From Hymenochaete sp. R1 (taxonomy: Eukaryota; Basidiomycota; Agaricomycetes; Hymenochaetales; Hymenochaetaceae): a stretch of DNA of 64,000 bases. Every line of letters begins with the position of its first letter. Positions within the stretch are counted from its first letter, which is position 1. Under the pieces are notes generated by a model. That model was given only the letters and a program-made list of their open reading frames with translations. It did not search any database and was not told the origin of the DNA. The stretch is taken from the NCBI GenBank assembly GCA_019400425.1, contig JAFREE010000090.1, positions 1 to 64,000 on the forward strand, in the 5' to 3' direction. The translations under genes were made by a program, and so were the position numbers. Shown here in pieces: positions 1 to 12,700 of the stretch.

Positions 1-780
1 AAGGAGGGAGCGAAGGCAAGAAATGAGTGAGGGAGGGACGAACTAGTGGGGGAGCAGCTATGGCAACAATTTCCCGCGCCCAGGGACCCTTATTTTCGGA
101 CTCGGCTTTTCAAATGGGACCCGGAGGTAGTCGGATCGTCTCAAACGGACCGGGTTTGGCCGAGTTATGATTTGATGGACCCACAATCTCAAAAAGGAAA
201 GTCACATGCTGGTGCTTGTGCGCCACTAGCCGGGCGAGGTTTACCATGCACGTGCTCCTCTCCTTTTCACCCAGAAACAAGAGCCAGTTTCCCAACTCCA
301 TCAAAACACGCAAAGGGAAGACAAAAATCATATTGGCATACTCCTACAGGGTACAGGATTCCATTTCTTGCTATTTGGTAGTGGTTTTGGCGCAGGGAGG
401 GGGTCCTAGAGGCGAGCGCGAGCGACAGCGATGGTGGTGGGGGGTGAAAAAGCGACAGCGAGCGCGCGCGCTCTCTTGTTACTCCCCATCACGCGTCACG
501 TCACACAAATTTTTTCCACTTCAAGAATCGCGTTTGAACGGAGTTTTTTGCCCTTTTCTCACTCAATTTCTATCCAAATTCAGTTCAAAAAACAGTTTCA
601 GATTCCCCTTTTCGTTCCGCATTTTTGCCCATCACCTGATCTCACTCACATTTAATTTTTAATTCTCACCTTTCATACGTTTGCTCATTTCTCAGTCATT
701 TCTCATCCGTTTGGGGTCATATGACCACTGTTAGGTTCGTAATTTTTTGTTCTTTTTCATGCAGCCCAGGAGGTCTGCCC
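1..780. other. Non-coding stretch, no gene seen
   Basis: No coding region can be supported. It holds a GA-rich start, a short CGAGCG/GACAGCG-rich patch near 410-475 and a long pyrimidine-rich part from about 500 to 760. It leads into a purine tract typical of the end of an LTR element at 781-794. Confidence 0.5.
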
Positions 781-1011
781 TTAGAGGGGGGTGATGTCAG
801 GAATCCCTTGTTTCCTTCATGCGTTCCTAACATAATTGTCACGTGCATATAGTTGGTCTTACATTTTCTCACGCTTCATTCCACCCTTAACCCATGCATG
901 CCTGGAGAGACTCTTTCTTTACTTTCAACCTCTTGTTAAGTTCTCTCACAGGCAAGCATCCTTGTATTATCTTCTACATTAATATATTTAACTTGTTGAG
1001 TTCTCTCACAG
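781..1011 (+). mobile_element. Probable LTR start behind a polypurine tract, truncated
   Basis: TTAGAGGGGGGTGATGTCAGG resembles the polypurine-tract/LTR junction of a Ty3/gypsy element, with the LTR beginning TGTCAGG at 795. The right end is unclear. Two near-identical copies of an 18-base string (ttgttRagttctctcacag) end at about 951 and 1011, and either TCACA could be an LTR end. No target-site duplication was identified. It could also be part of the neighbouring element. Confidence 0.35.
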
Positions 1012-1139
1012 TGTGTGGACAACTCTTAGAGCTCGCTAGTTGGGAGGTCTTAGGTTTTCTGCCCAAATCGTCGACATCGCACTGCAAGTTGCACTGTGAT
1101 CGTGACATGATCGTAATCCGTATGAACCACAACCTGCTG

Positions 1140-1934
1140 ACCTAGCCAGTCGTTTATCTGATCTGTGGGCTGCTCAACCTGAACTCGCCTCTGAACCCGG
1201 TGCTTCACACAAATGCCCCACCAATCCAGGTGAGGGCGATGTGTTCATTGAAGAAGAACTATCAGAGGATGATTTTGAGGTCTGACAGGTGGTGTCAATG
1301 ATGGTGGTGACGTTTTTCTGCTCTTTTTCTTCATGACCATATACCTGTTCCTTGTTTCTCTTCCTTGTCCTCTCCTTTTCTCACTTCTTCCGATCATGTT
1401 TCTTTGTTTTTCCTTGCGTTTTCTTTCTTAACTTGTATTTCTGGATCTATTGGACCAGAACCTTAAGAGGGGGGTAATGTTACGGTTCAACACCGTTCAT
1501 GTGCTTAGTCAAGCACCCCACTTACTTCATTTTCCTTCTTTGTCATCATATTCTTTATTGTTCTCTGACCTTCCGTGCACATGATCACATGTGATCTGTG
1601 CACAGCATCAGTCAGTGTCTTACTAAGACACCTTCCTTATCTGTATGTTTCTTCTCATGTACTTGTACACAGCCTTGTAGACGGGTGGCCTATATAAGGG
1701 CCTCATCTTGTAACTCTTGTACTTTAGATTTGACCTTCTGTCTCTTCCAGTCAATACATCTTGTCTCTTTCCTCCTGTCTTATAGGACTATCCCTGGTTG
1801 GGATATCCTACTCGAACTCTGTCTAATCAGTTACCTAAGCCGGAGCTTAGGCCTGATCTCTTGTAATCTCAGGTCGCTGTCACGTGACCCTGATTTGTCA
1901 GACTCCTGATTAACATCTTGATCGGACTCTAACA
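1140..1934 (+). mobile_element. 3' end of a Ty3/gypsy-like element with its LTR
   Basis: An open frame at about 1142-1283 ends in an acidic tail (EEELSEDDFEV, then stop), as expected for the C-terminus of a retroelement polyprotein. After a spacer comes a polypurine tract (CTTAAGAGGGGGGTAA, 1462-1477), and the LTR starts TGTTACGG at 1478. A TATA-like box (TATATAAGG, 1691) lies inside, as in the U3 part of an LTR. The LTR end is uncertain between about 1890 and 1934, because the last 36 bases also match the start of the minus-strand LTR next to it. The polyprotein upstream is decayed. Confidence 0.6.
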
Positions 1935-2435
1935 GTGAGGTACTGAAAAGACTCAATGTTAATGAATAACAGAGTGCTTGTTCTAGAGCTTGACCTAATG
2001 TTATGAAACTTTGGTGCAAGGCTTATTTAAAGCTTGATGACTAAGTCTAATCAACACCTTTTGTAGACAAAGGTTATAACTTCAAGTAGAGTTTTAGAGA
2101 GAGAGTTCTTAAAGCCTAAGCTTTATCAGAGACCTTGTAACCAAATAGTGATTGAGAACTAAGAGGTCAAGCTGAGGTTCTAACACCAAAGCTTGTCCTC
2201 TATTTATACTACAGGGAGAGGCTGTACAGGCTGTGCACAGATCATCTGACTAATACAAGAGAATGTTCTGGAAGTGAGTCATGTGGAGTCAAATAACATC
2301 ATCATGAGACAAAACATGAAACAATAATAGAACACAAAAGAAAACAAGTCAACAAAAGAAAACAATAGGGAAAATTTAGGTTAGGGGTTTTATGTTGTAC
2401 CAGACTCCTGATCACATCTTGATTGGACTCTAACA
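1899..2435 (-). mobile_element. Minus-strand LTR copies, head to tail
   Basis: On the minus strand a sequence starting TGTTAGAGTCC(A/G)ATCAAG begins at 2435 and again at 1934, 501 bases apart. The unit between them is about 500 bp, the size of an LTR, and has a TATAAATA box (plus coordinates 2201-2208) in the same orientation. The second copy survives only for its first 36 bases. This looks like an LTR followed directly by a truncated second LTR, the residue of an old element. No internal domain remains. Confidence 0.5.
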
Positions 2436-2730
2436 CAAACCTAGACTTATAAGGTTATACAAGAGCTACAATGCTCATAATACTTACAAGTCTCTTATAA
2501 AATTCTTAACAAATATTAGCCTTTTTCTCAATGACCACATGAGGAATAGTTTGCCATGACAACTATATAAAAAATTCAGATCAGGAATGAATAAGAAAAA
2601 TGTGAAATTCCTGAGAGTTCTACTACAGTTGTATTACTACAGTCTGGATGGCTTTTGCTAACCAATGTAATTTAAAATCAACAAAATAACAATAATGAGA
2701 TGTACATGAAATAAAAAGAAAGTACATTCA
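2436..2730. other. AT-rich spacer
   Basis: AT-rich sequence between LTR debris and the 3' end of the transcription-factor gene. No gene seen. Confidence 0.4.
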
Positions 2731-5700
2731 CTATAATGAAGTTTGGACTTTTACAGCTTCCACAGCACACAATTGCTGTAAAAATGTAGACCAAATATTA
2801 GCTGTTCCTTCTTGAACTTCATCTACAGCCTCTTGAGCGGTTCTTGTGCTTGCAGTCAATGAAATAGCCTCAGTATTTATGCTACCCAGTGAAGCCAAAG
2901 ACGTATCACTGAAAGGAGAAAATGCGGCAAAAGGGGGAAAGCATTGAACAGATGTGTCATCATCAATTTCAAGTCGAGATGCCCCAAGAAGAATTTGGAA
3001 TGCGTCAAGAGTCCCGTCGGCCTTTCCAGCATCATTCCGCAAATCAGATGGAAAGGAAGGACTTCTATTGGATTCCAGGCCAGCTCCACTTTGATCGCAA
3101 AAAGGAGATGGCGAGAAAGGACGCAGATTCCCGGACAATGCTGATAATTTTGGTTCATCGAAGTTTCGTTTAGCACGCTCACGTAGCCGGTATAGCAGAG
3201 CCTTTGAACTTGCTCAGAAAATACATGCGCCATAAACAAAGACCACTCACAAGGCTGTGCTTCGGAACATCGTAGGTTTTCACTGATTCAAATACGCGGA
3301 TTGTCTTCTCAAGTTCATCGAAGGCTACGTTGGCAAAGCTGATTGACGGACCATGACCAGCGACCACGCCGAGAATAATCTAAGCGTGTCATCGTCAAAT
3401 TCACTTCAACAAATAACAAAAACATGTTCTTACCGCACAAACCAGGCTCATGCTCCAGAGCGCATTCAGCTTTGCTGTAGGCTGGTGCACTTCCTTCAAA
3501 CCCTGCGTTATCAGTTTCAGAAGCATACTCGCGCTACGATACGTTGCTAGAAAAGAAGAAGCGTATGGGCTATGGAATGGATTGCGATGTGTCGGATCCA
3601 GCATAGCACGAGCAAAGTAATTTCGATGGAGATGTTGCGAAGCTATATCCTTCTCTAAGCGGAATTTACTGTGAGAATTGGCATATACTTACCTTGCTCC
3701 TTCCAGAATATAGATACGGCAGGATGCAAGATGTTAGGCCGTCCCCTATAAGCACTTGGATCGCCAAAACTTGGAACCATCCGGTTGATGAATGCTTGTG
3801 GGTGGGGAGGAAAATCTCGCAGCATCTGATCCAACTTCAGTATCTCCGAATAATTAACTTCTTTTGCAGAGCAGCTTGTCTCGACCATCTGAGAAAGGAA
3901 GTCACGGACGAAACGATAACGCCATTGCCACACTGATGGAGCTTCGCATGAGTTTGCGGACAATGAACGAACAAACGCGGAATCTTTTACTGCTTTCTAC
4001 CACCATTCCATCATCCTGCGTAGTAGCAAAATCATCCGCAGGGAAGTCACAGTCGGACGCGTTTAAATCAAAAAATTGAGGCCTGCCACTTGCGAGAGCC
4101 TGGTCGTTGGAACTCATCAGTAATGCGGCGACAATGATTTAAGAAGATCGGCCCCTACCCTCCATTTGTCCGCAATGTTGAGCTATATAAACCGGTCTTA
4201 GTACATCATCAATGCGGAAACATAAATGATGAGACTAACCTCCCAGAAGACCCTACGCCGTTGTTGCATAATTCCATCATCAAGAGGCCATCGAGAAGGA
4301 TCAAGATCTATGTCGGCGGTGGATCAGATTATTACATGGTTGATCATCAATGACAACTTACGGAGGCCAATCTGGAAATCTTACCATGGTTAGCCAGAAA
4401 TATGACGATACAGAAGAGAAGCACGGACGCTCAGAGCTATGTTGAAACCCAAGCACATAAGCTTCCAAGCCTTCTCTTCAAAGTTTTGTTGTCCCGTAGC
4501 CATCGACTGTGAAGAAAGAATGCATACAGCCAAACACGAGGATAGGCTTCCGTAGTGAAAAATGCTTCTCAATGAAAGCGCCGCGCGACACAAATGCACA
4601 TAGACCTCGGCTTCCAACATGAGCGACTGAGTTGCAAGCTCATTCGCACAACCGGAGGCAAAAATGGCATACAGAACTGCAACGTCATGCAGATCGTCTG
4701 GTCGCAAATCCGATGACGACAGAGGTGCGTCTGACGGATAGAAACGAGGCAAGAAAATACTCGTAGCTTCTTTGTAGGTGACCGGAATTATAAAACGGTG
4801 AATTGACACAAAATACTGGTCTACAAGTTGTTTTGCCCGATGGAAGTTTGGCAGATGTAATGCAAAGTATTCCATGGCTTCTAGGTTGCATGGCGTATCT
4901 GGAGAGAAAGGAAACAGCTTGCTCGCGTCCAAGATTTCTGCAGGTAGCGGTACGGCTTCTAGATCCGATTCAGGTTCAAATGGGACGCTTTTGAACAAAT
5001 CCTGTTTTGTATGAGATGTGACTATGGATACGACACGAGTTGAATAATGAGTGAAACCTACCAGTAAAAGAGCACTCTAAAAGCACCATGTAAGAGATTA
5101 ATCAGAAATAATTTTCAACTAAGGAGAAAAACGTACCTCTATCGCTGTACCACCGAGGAACCTCATACCCTTCTTCGCGCTGATAGCTAACGTTCCACCT
5201 TTCTTATGTTCTGTTCGTTCATGGTCCTCGCCACGCTTCCTGAGGACTGAATTATGAGAAATATCGAATCCTTGCTTAATGGCCAAAAGCTCTGGAGTGA
5301 GTAGAGGATGCTCTTCGTTGCTTTCGATTTGAAGAGCGTCTTCGAGTGCTCGGATTCTCTGGCTCATCGAGGCTAATTTGTATTCTGCCAAAGCTCCTTT
5401 AGGGTCCCGAGATTTTGAAGCACCACTGACAGGCTGAATTGCTTTCGACGAAGAAGTCATGGTATCTGGTAAAATTCGTTGAGAAACTGGAGAACCAGCC
5501 AGTCACAGAAAGAGGGCTCACTGATAGGACAGAGGTGTTTGCATCCTCGGCGCACGCAAGTCGAACAAGGAACCTATCACAAGCCAAAATTTCAACCACC
5601 AACCCGCATGTATTTGGCTCACGGCCAACCTTTTTGTCGCAGCCGAGCCTCAACCTAGACGTCAAAAGTTGAGCAAGGCATAAATCATGAACATCCGAGA

Positions 5701-5817
5701 GTAAACGTACCTCCGGCATTCTGCGCAGGCTATGTGGCCAGCCATCCGCTTGAGCTTCACATCTCTGTCGCGCGATATCTCAATCTCGTCCTTTGTTCGT
5801 GTAGCTGAAGAGGACAT
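2731..5817 (-). CDS. Zn2Cys6 transcription factor with Fungal_trans domain (copy 1)
   Basis: Nuclear DNA-binding regulator. From the ATG at 5817 the first exon ends in the zinc-cluster half CAECRR. After short introns it continues LRLGCDKK, then VPCSTCVRRGCKHLCP, completing a C-x2-C-x6-C-x5-C-x2-C-x8-C binuclear cluster. A coiled-coil-like stretch (RIRALEDALQ) follows. The fungal transcription factor middle-homology region comes next, with hallmark strings DLFKSVPFEPESDLEAVP, LYAIFASGC, LGFNIALSV and R-R-V-F-W-E-V. The last exon, Ser/Pro-rich, stops at 2731. There are many introns. Target genes cannot be told from sequence. A near-identical gene lies inverted at 42439-45556, and the promoter is shared between the copies. 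No frame break was seen in the parts I translated, so it may be functional. Confidence 0.87.
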
Positions 5818-6036
5818 AATGCAATTTATGTCAACGATGAGGGTGTAAGGTAAAGGTCGATTGGCAGGCCATGTCCGTGGTCGGGGGAAATGGTAAAGGC
5901 AACGGCACCGGAGAAGCTGATGCCGCGCAGCAACGTCAGCGGTAAATCTTAATCTGACTCACTACGCGATCGACGAACATATTGCATCACAATTTCAAGC
6001 CGCAAAAAAAGCATAGAGTATGCGTACGAGTACATG
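2785..6036 (-). repeat. Inverted duplication, left arm
   Basis: Matches about 42221-45537 in reverse orientation over the whole transcription-factor gene and about 200 bp of upstream DNA, including the TGACGTTGCTGCGCGGCATC block. Similarity fades upstream near 6036 (CATGTACTC block) and at the 3' end just before the stop codon. Substitutions and small indels are spread along it, so the duplication is not brand new. Confidence 0.85.
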
Positions 6037-6163
6037 CTTTTACAGGTAGATATAAGATATATAGTCCTTTAGACGTCTGAACGCTTAACACTGCAGTCAA
6101 TTACCATCGTAACGCGTAAAATCCGAAAAAGTATCATGAGAAAAGATCCATATTATCTTAACG

Positions 6164-7323
6164 TTACTGCTCCCCGAGTCGTCTATTCACTTTCGAGTCA
6201 TCGCTTATCTTCACCTCCGTTACCCCAAATTCAATGTACGGCACTTCGGGCTCGTCATCGGTCGCTACACTCGCTGCGCGGTCTTTCCCTTTCGCAGTCG
6301 ACGATGTTGACTTCGTATCAGAGTCGTCCATTTCGGTGACAGCGTGGATGGGACGACCAGGATCAGGCATCGAAATGAAGACAGCTACCCGCGCTCCTGC
6401 AGGTCTCCCTGGAGTATTCCCTTCTCCTTTTTCGGCTGCATTCGAATCACTCTCATCCCCATTTCCATCCCCATTTCTAAATGCCGCATTTGCTAGTTCG
6501 GACTGAGATGGCATTTCCGTCGCTCGTTCTGCTTGAATACGAGACTGCAGATCGCGCGACGCAAGTTCGTCAAAGATATCTTGCATGCGAACAGTCTGAA
6601 AAGGTGCTCTTATCCGCGAAACGATACGAGAACCAAGGCTCGCATTTCTTGCAGGTGCGTTTCCTGGACTTGTGACAGGAGCCGGCAGAACCATCGGTTC
6701 CGATGGCTGGAGAAATACAACACTGAGGGGCTGGAGAAAGATTCACACCGGGAGAAAATATTACATTGGTAATACAAAGACTTACCACAAGTTCCTGAAG
6801 CTTCCCATGTTTTTCATCCATACTATCTTTGATATATGCATCGTGGAAGACTGGCTTTGGTGCATGAGGGTCTGGTCGTGTCGGGTTATAGGTGCCAGTT
6901 CGGATAGCCTCCTCCAAGGTGCGTCGCGCCCGAACTCGAAGAATTACAGAACGAGTGATGACGGCACCGGATACAAGCAAAAGTAGGATGAGCGTCGCTA
7001 AACACAAAACTCAGTATTAGGCGCTCAAGAATTCGATGGCTTGACTACCTAAGAATGTGTACACTAAGTAGAAAAGATGAGTGCGGTTCACAGCTGTATA
7101 AGCTCTGAAACCACTCACAATACAAGTTCGACGCTGAGCCTGACCCAAAAGCCCCGCCTCCACCATTGTTGTTGCCTCTACCTCCATTCCCACCAGGACT
7201 GGACCCCGTTGGCTGAAACGCATTAGAAGTCGTCGACACCAGACTTGTAGAACTTTGCCCAGCCAAGTCCGTATTGGTTGAAGTCAAACTCGTTATATCT
7301 GTCGCCGTCAGACTCAAGGACAT
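6164..7323 (-). CDS. Single-pass membrane protein with 15-nt microexon (paralogue 1)
   Basis: Uncharacterised. Exon 1 (ATG at 7323) gives a Ser/Thr- and Gly/Asn-rich N-terminus without an obvious signal peptide. A 15-nt microexon (7049-7063) encodes LYTFL across its borders. The next exon gives the membrane segment ATLILLLLVSGAVI followed by an Arg-rich stop-transfer stretch (RVRARR). The C-terminal exon carries RVAVFISMPDPGRP and ends near VPYIEFGVTEV. The same architecture, including the microexon, occurs in the gene at 17075-18078, so the model is well supported. Orientation is probably N-terminus outside with a long cytosolic tail (inference). It lies just upstream of and co-directional with transcription factor copy 1; the 350-bp gap to the kinase gene shows nothing notable. 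Confidence 0.75.
7049..7063 (-). other. 15-nt microexon
   Basis: The minus strand reads acceptor CTTAG, then TGTACACATTCTTAG, then donor GTAGTC. Only by including it does the upstream exon (phase 1) join in frame to the membrane-spanning exon. The equivalent microexon of the paralogue (17891-17905) has the same length, phase and position just before the membrane segment. Confidence 0.7.
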
Positions 7324-7673
7324 AGTCGTGGTATGAGAACAACGCTTGAAATTGAGGTCGTCACCAACATATCTACTTGTCTTGCGCAGCAGGCGTGCGA
7401 GAGTTGATGGTCATGGCACGCACACAGCCCGCTAGTTGTCATTGGGAAGTGAGCGCGTTGCGTGGGTGACTGTCGACCCGAATAGGAAATAAGGGCGGAC
7501 TTATTTGAAATCTATTGTGCGGGCGCATATCCAGTCGTTCAGTGCTGACCAAGAGGAACATGATCATAAATATGGATATGATGAAAGAAAATAACAGGTC
7601 TTTATAATGAAACGAAAATATGCATTCCTTAATGCATCGTGAACTTCCAATGCTTTTCCACAATCTGCATTTA

Positions 7674-9275
7674 TCATCGCCATGAGCTACCCGTCGCTCT
7701 TGATATGGATGACGTCTTGTTCCCTTGTAAACTCGTTGGAGCCAACTGACTTGTCGCAGGACTCATGCTCATCATACGACTTGACGGCTTTGTCTCCGTC
7801 CTTGTTTTTAAGCCATATCTTGCTCGCACAGACGGTGCTTCAGGAAGGTCCGAAAACCACTGTATGGTAGCAAATCGAGTCAGAAATGTCCATCAACACT
7901 GCACATCGAACGTACTGGGTGTGTGAGAGCGATCCTCGCCCTCGGGCGAGCTTTCGCCATCCGAGCTAACAACTTTTTCAATAACGTCACCGCTTGAAAA
8001 ATCTCATTTTCAGATGTTATGAACTTAGAAGAACTAGCAAAGACATACCACCTGGGTAGTGTTTTATCCAAGTGCGAGAGTTCCAATCGATATCATCTAG
8101 ATGAACTTGGCCCCCAAAACGATTGTTGACAAGCTGAAGTATCCTTTCCCCTATAAAGACTTGAATAACTGATCCAATGGAGTCTCGAGTAGCCTGAGCT
8201 ACTCACGGTAGGGCTCGTCAATCACCGCGACGATTGACGTAATTTTATCCAAGATATCATTTGTTTGGCCAATGGCGTATGGCGTTTCCCCCTTTGTGCA
8301 GAGTTCAAAAATGATGACTCTAAATCAAGTTTGTCAAACGACACTTCTCTCATTAAGAAACTACCCTCACTCACCCTGCTGACCATACATCTACCTTGTA
8401 ACCCACCTTCAGCTCCCATACTTCAGGAGCAAAGTACGGTGGTGTGCCCGCATAGCTCCCAGCATATACAAGACCATTCTTGACTGTCAATCGTTTTGAC
8501 CTTTTGAGAATCTTTGTGAGGATTCTTCTTTTAAAGGGCAATAATTCCACTTACACGCCAAAATCAGTGAGTTTAGGTACATTGTTTTTGCCTATAAGGA
8601 TATTTTCGGGCCTGAGAATAGCTGTTAGAGGCATTGTAAAATGATAGAAGTTGCAAAATCAACGATCTCACTTCAGATCGCGATGGACGAAACCAAGTTC
8701 TTCTTCAAAGTATGCTAGCGCGTTCAAGATGCCACTAAACACCCATTAAACATGTCTCGACCATCACAAAAGGACCAATGACTCACAAAGAATATCTCTT
8801 TATGAGTTTCTCTTTCAGCCTAGGCTCCCGAGCGTGAAGTTTTTCATGAAGGTCCCCAATCGTAGAGAGCTCAAAGGAGAGGCAAATGTGATGGATACCC
8901 TTGAATGGGTAGTGGTCGCTGGAATAGAAGTGACCGTAGTATCTGATCTAACGAAACCTTTAGGGTCGCACGCTTCACATCAGCGAAGACGCCACATACC
9001 ACATTCTGATGTGGTTTTTCCTTGATAAGTGATAGAATTGAGAGCTCGGCCTCTGTAATGGCACCAGAGTCTGCTTTTGCGGTTTTAACAGCCAGTTCTC
9101 GCACATTTCGCGTCTTGCGATTGATCCGCGTGAGTCTCTGAAAGATTTATGAGTAGGTGCTTTGGGACAGCCGGTGCGGCACTAGACGTACATAGACTTT
9201 TCCGAATCCGCCCTTACCCAACATCCTTGACTCGCCCCATTTGTATTCGTACAAAGCCTGGAACACCTTTGGCAT
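7674..9275 (-). CDS. Ser/Thr protein kinase
   Basis: Eukaryotic protein kinase transferring phosphate from ATP to Ser/Thr. In order: Gly-rich loop LGKGGFGKVY, VAIK-type lysine in RELAVKTAK, a GD-hinge region (ELSTIGDLHEK), catalytic loop FVHRDLK, NIL, DFG motif in KLTDFGV, activation end GTPPYFAPE, DVWSAG, and RARIALTHPWF at the end of the C-lobe. A short Ser/Thr-rich tail follows to the TGA at 7674-7676. All key residues are present, so it should be active. The start was taken at the ATG just before the Gly-rich loop; an upstream exon cannot be excluded because a CTTAG acceptor precedes it. About ten exons with phase-consistent short introns. It is head to head with the ceramidase gene, 440 bp apart. 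I cannot assign a subfamily. Confidence 0.87.
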
Positions 9276-9716
9276 ATGCTTCAACTAAGTTCAGGATGGG
9301 CTTAGAAGTAGATTTTGAAGAGAGAGCCACATCAACGTCGAAGGATGGGTGGAATGAGGGTATCGACAGGGTCCCATGGCGGATAGAAATATGTGTTCGC
9401 AAAGTTGGAAGTTGAAGAGCAAGGTGACACGAACGCAAATGTACAAATTTGCAGCGACTATGACCGGACGGCGACGAGAACATTTCACGTGATTTACTTA
9501 TTACCCCATCGGTGTGTCGATCATTCCCCGATCCGTGTCGTTTGTGCAGTGCGCTCATAAGTTCGTGTGAAGAAAAGAAGCTTGGAAGCGGCTTCTGAAA
9601 AAAAAACGGACGGTGTCGTCGCTGTCGGTGCCTCCATGGCCCATGCTCCTCCATATGACTACTTGATCTTCCCTAACATTTAAAGAGCTGCATAACTTCT
9701 ATAAGTACCGCCAATC

Positions 9717-12700
9717 ATGACCACTCCTCTTTTTCTGCTCTCTGCCGGCACCCTCACCATGGCCCTCTTTGAGCTCGTTCGACGTGCATTTCTCTCAGCA
9801 TACATCCTCTTTGTCTCATCGTCCTTTCTTCCCCAATCTTCAACAGTAGGCGTCGGATATGCCAATGCTCAGTATCTCCTTGGACTTGGTATCGGAGACG
9901 TTACGGGGTTCGTACTCCCTCTTTTCGTCCCGAACAACATGTGATTCAAACCATCCATAAAAAGACCGGTCGTTGAGACGAACATGATGGTGAGCCACTT
10001 CGTCCGACTCAGACGCTTTTGGCTCACTCTGTTCAGGGATATGCAAGCCTGTCTCAGACGGATACTGGTTTGCATATGCGCCAGAGATCTCGCGTTTTTA
10101 TCGTAGCCGACGCGTCTAACCCGTCAGATCGTATTCTGTTTGTCAATTCAGGTCCGTGATCGAGTACAGCCCAACCGTTCACCAACGGACGCTCAAAAAC
10201 GTATTTTAGACATAGCCATGGGTGATACCGGTGTACGACGTTCTGTCGTTGCCGAGCTTACCTCGCAATTTCCGGGACTGTATACAAATGATAACATCGC
10301 TTTCGTTGGAACACACCAACACTCAGGGGTCGGCGGATACCTCGAGGATCTCCTTCCTCAGCTCACCGCTCTCGGCTACGTCAACCAGAGTGCTGCTGCA
10401 ATTGTGGCAGGAACTGTTCTGGCTGCTCAACGTGCTCACTCAAGTCTTGCTCCCGGTTCTCTGTCTCTTGGGAATACTTCGATCGTGGACGGGAACATCA
10501 ATCGCTCGCCATTCGCTTATCTTCAAAATCCCGCTGACGAACGTGCACGGTATGACTTCGACCAGGACAAAGATATGACGCTGGTGCGCTTTGATGACGA
10601 AAATGGATCCGCGCGTGGTTTCTTGAGCTTCTTTGCGGTGCACGGGACTAGTCTGTACGAGAATAATACACTCGTGAGCGGAGACAATAAGGGAATGGCT
10701 GCGTTCTTGTACGAAAGTGAGAGTCGTTTATTCTTTGGAACTTTTTGGTGATGACATTTATATTTTTCTAGGCTCCGTTGAACCGAATGCAATGCCTGGA
10801 AACTCGACATTTGTTGCAGGATTTGTTCAAGGCGGGTGCCGCTTTTGAGCTTCTCATCTAAAAGCATTTTAATCAAATGTCATCCTATCAGCCAACGTCG
10901 GGGATACAAGCCCCAATACCCTAGGTGCCTTCTGCGAAAGTCCAGGGGAGGCATGGGATGGTCAACCTTGTGAATTTGAACATTCGACATGTGGAAATAA
11001 AACAGAAGATTGTCACGGCCGGTAAGTGATTTTTTGGTCCACTTCAGTACACGCGAAGCGCCGTTCTCGTTTATCTCTCCTACAGCGGTCCAGGATTCCG
11101 GACATCGGATTTCGAGTCGAACAGGATCATTGGGAACCTGCAGTTCGAAGCTGCCCAGAATATTATGGGTAGCTCGCTTTCGACAGTCTCCGGGCCGGTA
11201 AAGAGCGTACACACGTATCTCAATATGTTCGTTTTTTTTTCCTTTCTATCATCAAAGAATGGATGAAAGAGCGACTGGGGCTTTATTTTGCTATGCAGGT
11301 CTTTCCATTCATTTACACTGCCAAACGGAACGACTGTGCAGACGTGTCCACCTGCATTGGGTAGCCCAACATATTTTTTTTCTATTCTTCAAAGATTTGA
11401 CTCCAATGACGTTACAGGTTATGGCTTTGCTGGAGGCACAACGTAAATGAGGCGACTGCCATATACCGCGGTAACTGATACCTTTCCTTTATTAGAGATG
11501 GTCCAGGCGCATTCGATTTCATTCAAGGAGATAATTCGTCAGACCCTCAGTACGTTGACTTTGTTTACACTCTCCTTCCGTTTATCTTTATCTTATTGGC
11601 CATGCTTTAGAAACCCGTTCTGGGAGATCGTCAAAGGTAACGAAACGCTTCCTCCCATATACGTCTGCATGTACTAATCCGTCATGCTTTTAGGCGCCGT
11701 GACTCCGCTTCCGAATGATGAGCAAAAAGCGTGCCAGGACCCGAAGCCCATTTTACTCAATACCGTAAACCTCATCCTTTTGCCTGTACTCAAATAAAAC
11801 GGATTGACACCTTACTAGGGTTATGCACACTTCCCTTACGAATGGAGTCCATCAACTGTTGACATACAAATGCTGAGAGTTGGCAATTTCGTGGTCTTGG
11901 TTATGCCAGGTGAACTGACTACAATGTCTGGAAGACGGATGAGGTTCGCCCTCGCTCTCTTCATAATTGCTCGAGAGTAACACTTTTTTTCATTGTTTAC
12001 TAAGGGAGGCACTTCGCACCGCTCTCATCAGCCAAGGTATAATTGGGGATGATGCGTATGTAGTCATTGCTGGGCCAGCAAATACGTACGGACATTATGT
12101 CGCTACTCGAGAGGAGTATAGTGTTCAGCGCTATGAGGGAGCTTCGACACTTTTTGGGCCGTGTGCGTGTTTCCGTCGTCCTTCAAAATCTCGCACGTTG
12201 ACGTCATTCATGATTCGGACTCTGTAGATACGCTGGAGGCGTATATCGACAAGTACTCGAGCCTCGTCCCCTTCCTCGCCGAGAATGCAACAGGAACACC
12301 TGCTTCGGACGCCCCTCCTGCAGAACAAACGTCAAAAGCGATCTCTCTCCAAGTAAGCACACCATTAAAAAGTCGCTGCACAAGGTAGATGATGTCTCCC
12401 AGACTGGTGTGGTTCAAGACAATCCGCCCTTTGGCAAGTCATTTGGAGATGTTCTGAGTGACGTCCAGACATCTTCGGCTTACGCTGTGGGAGACACCGT
12501 GAGAGCGTATTTCGTTGGGGCCAATCCAAGGGTAAGCAAGAAAACCATCATCAAAAGCAAAAGCCTATTCATCGAAATGAACCAGAACAACCTAAGACTC
12601 GAAGATACGTTCCTCTCGGTCGATACGCAGAGCGGAAGTGGTGATTGGTCAACTGTGAGGAGTGATTCGCATCCGTCAACCACTTACCAGTGGGTACGAA

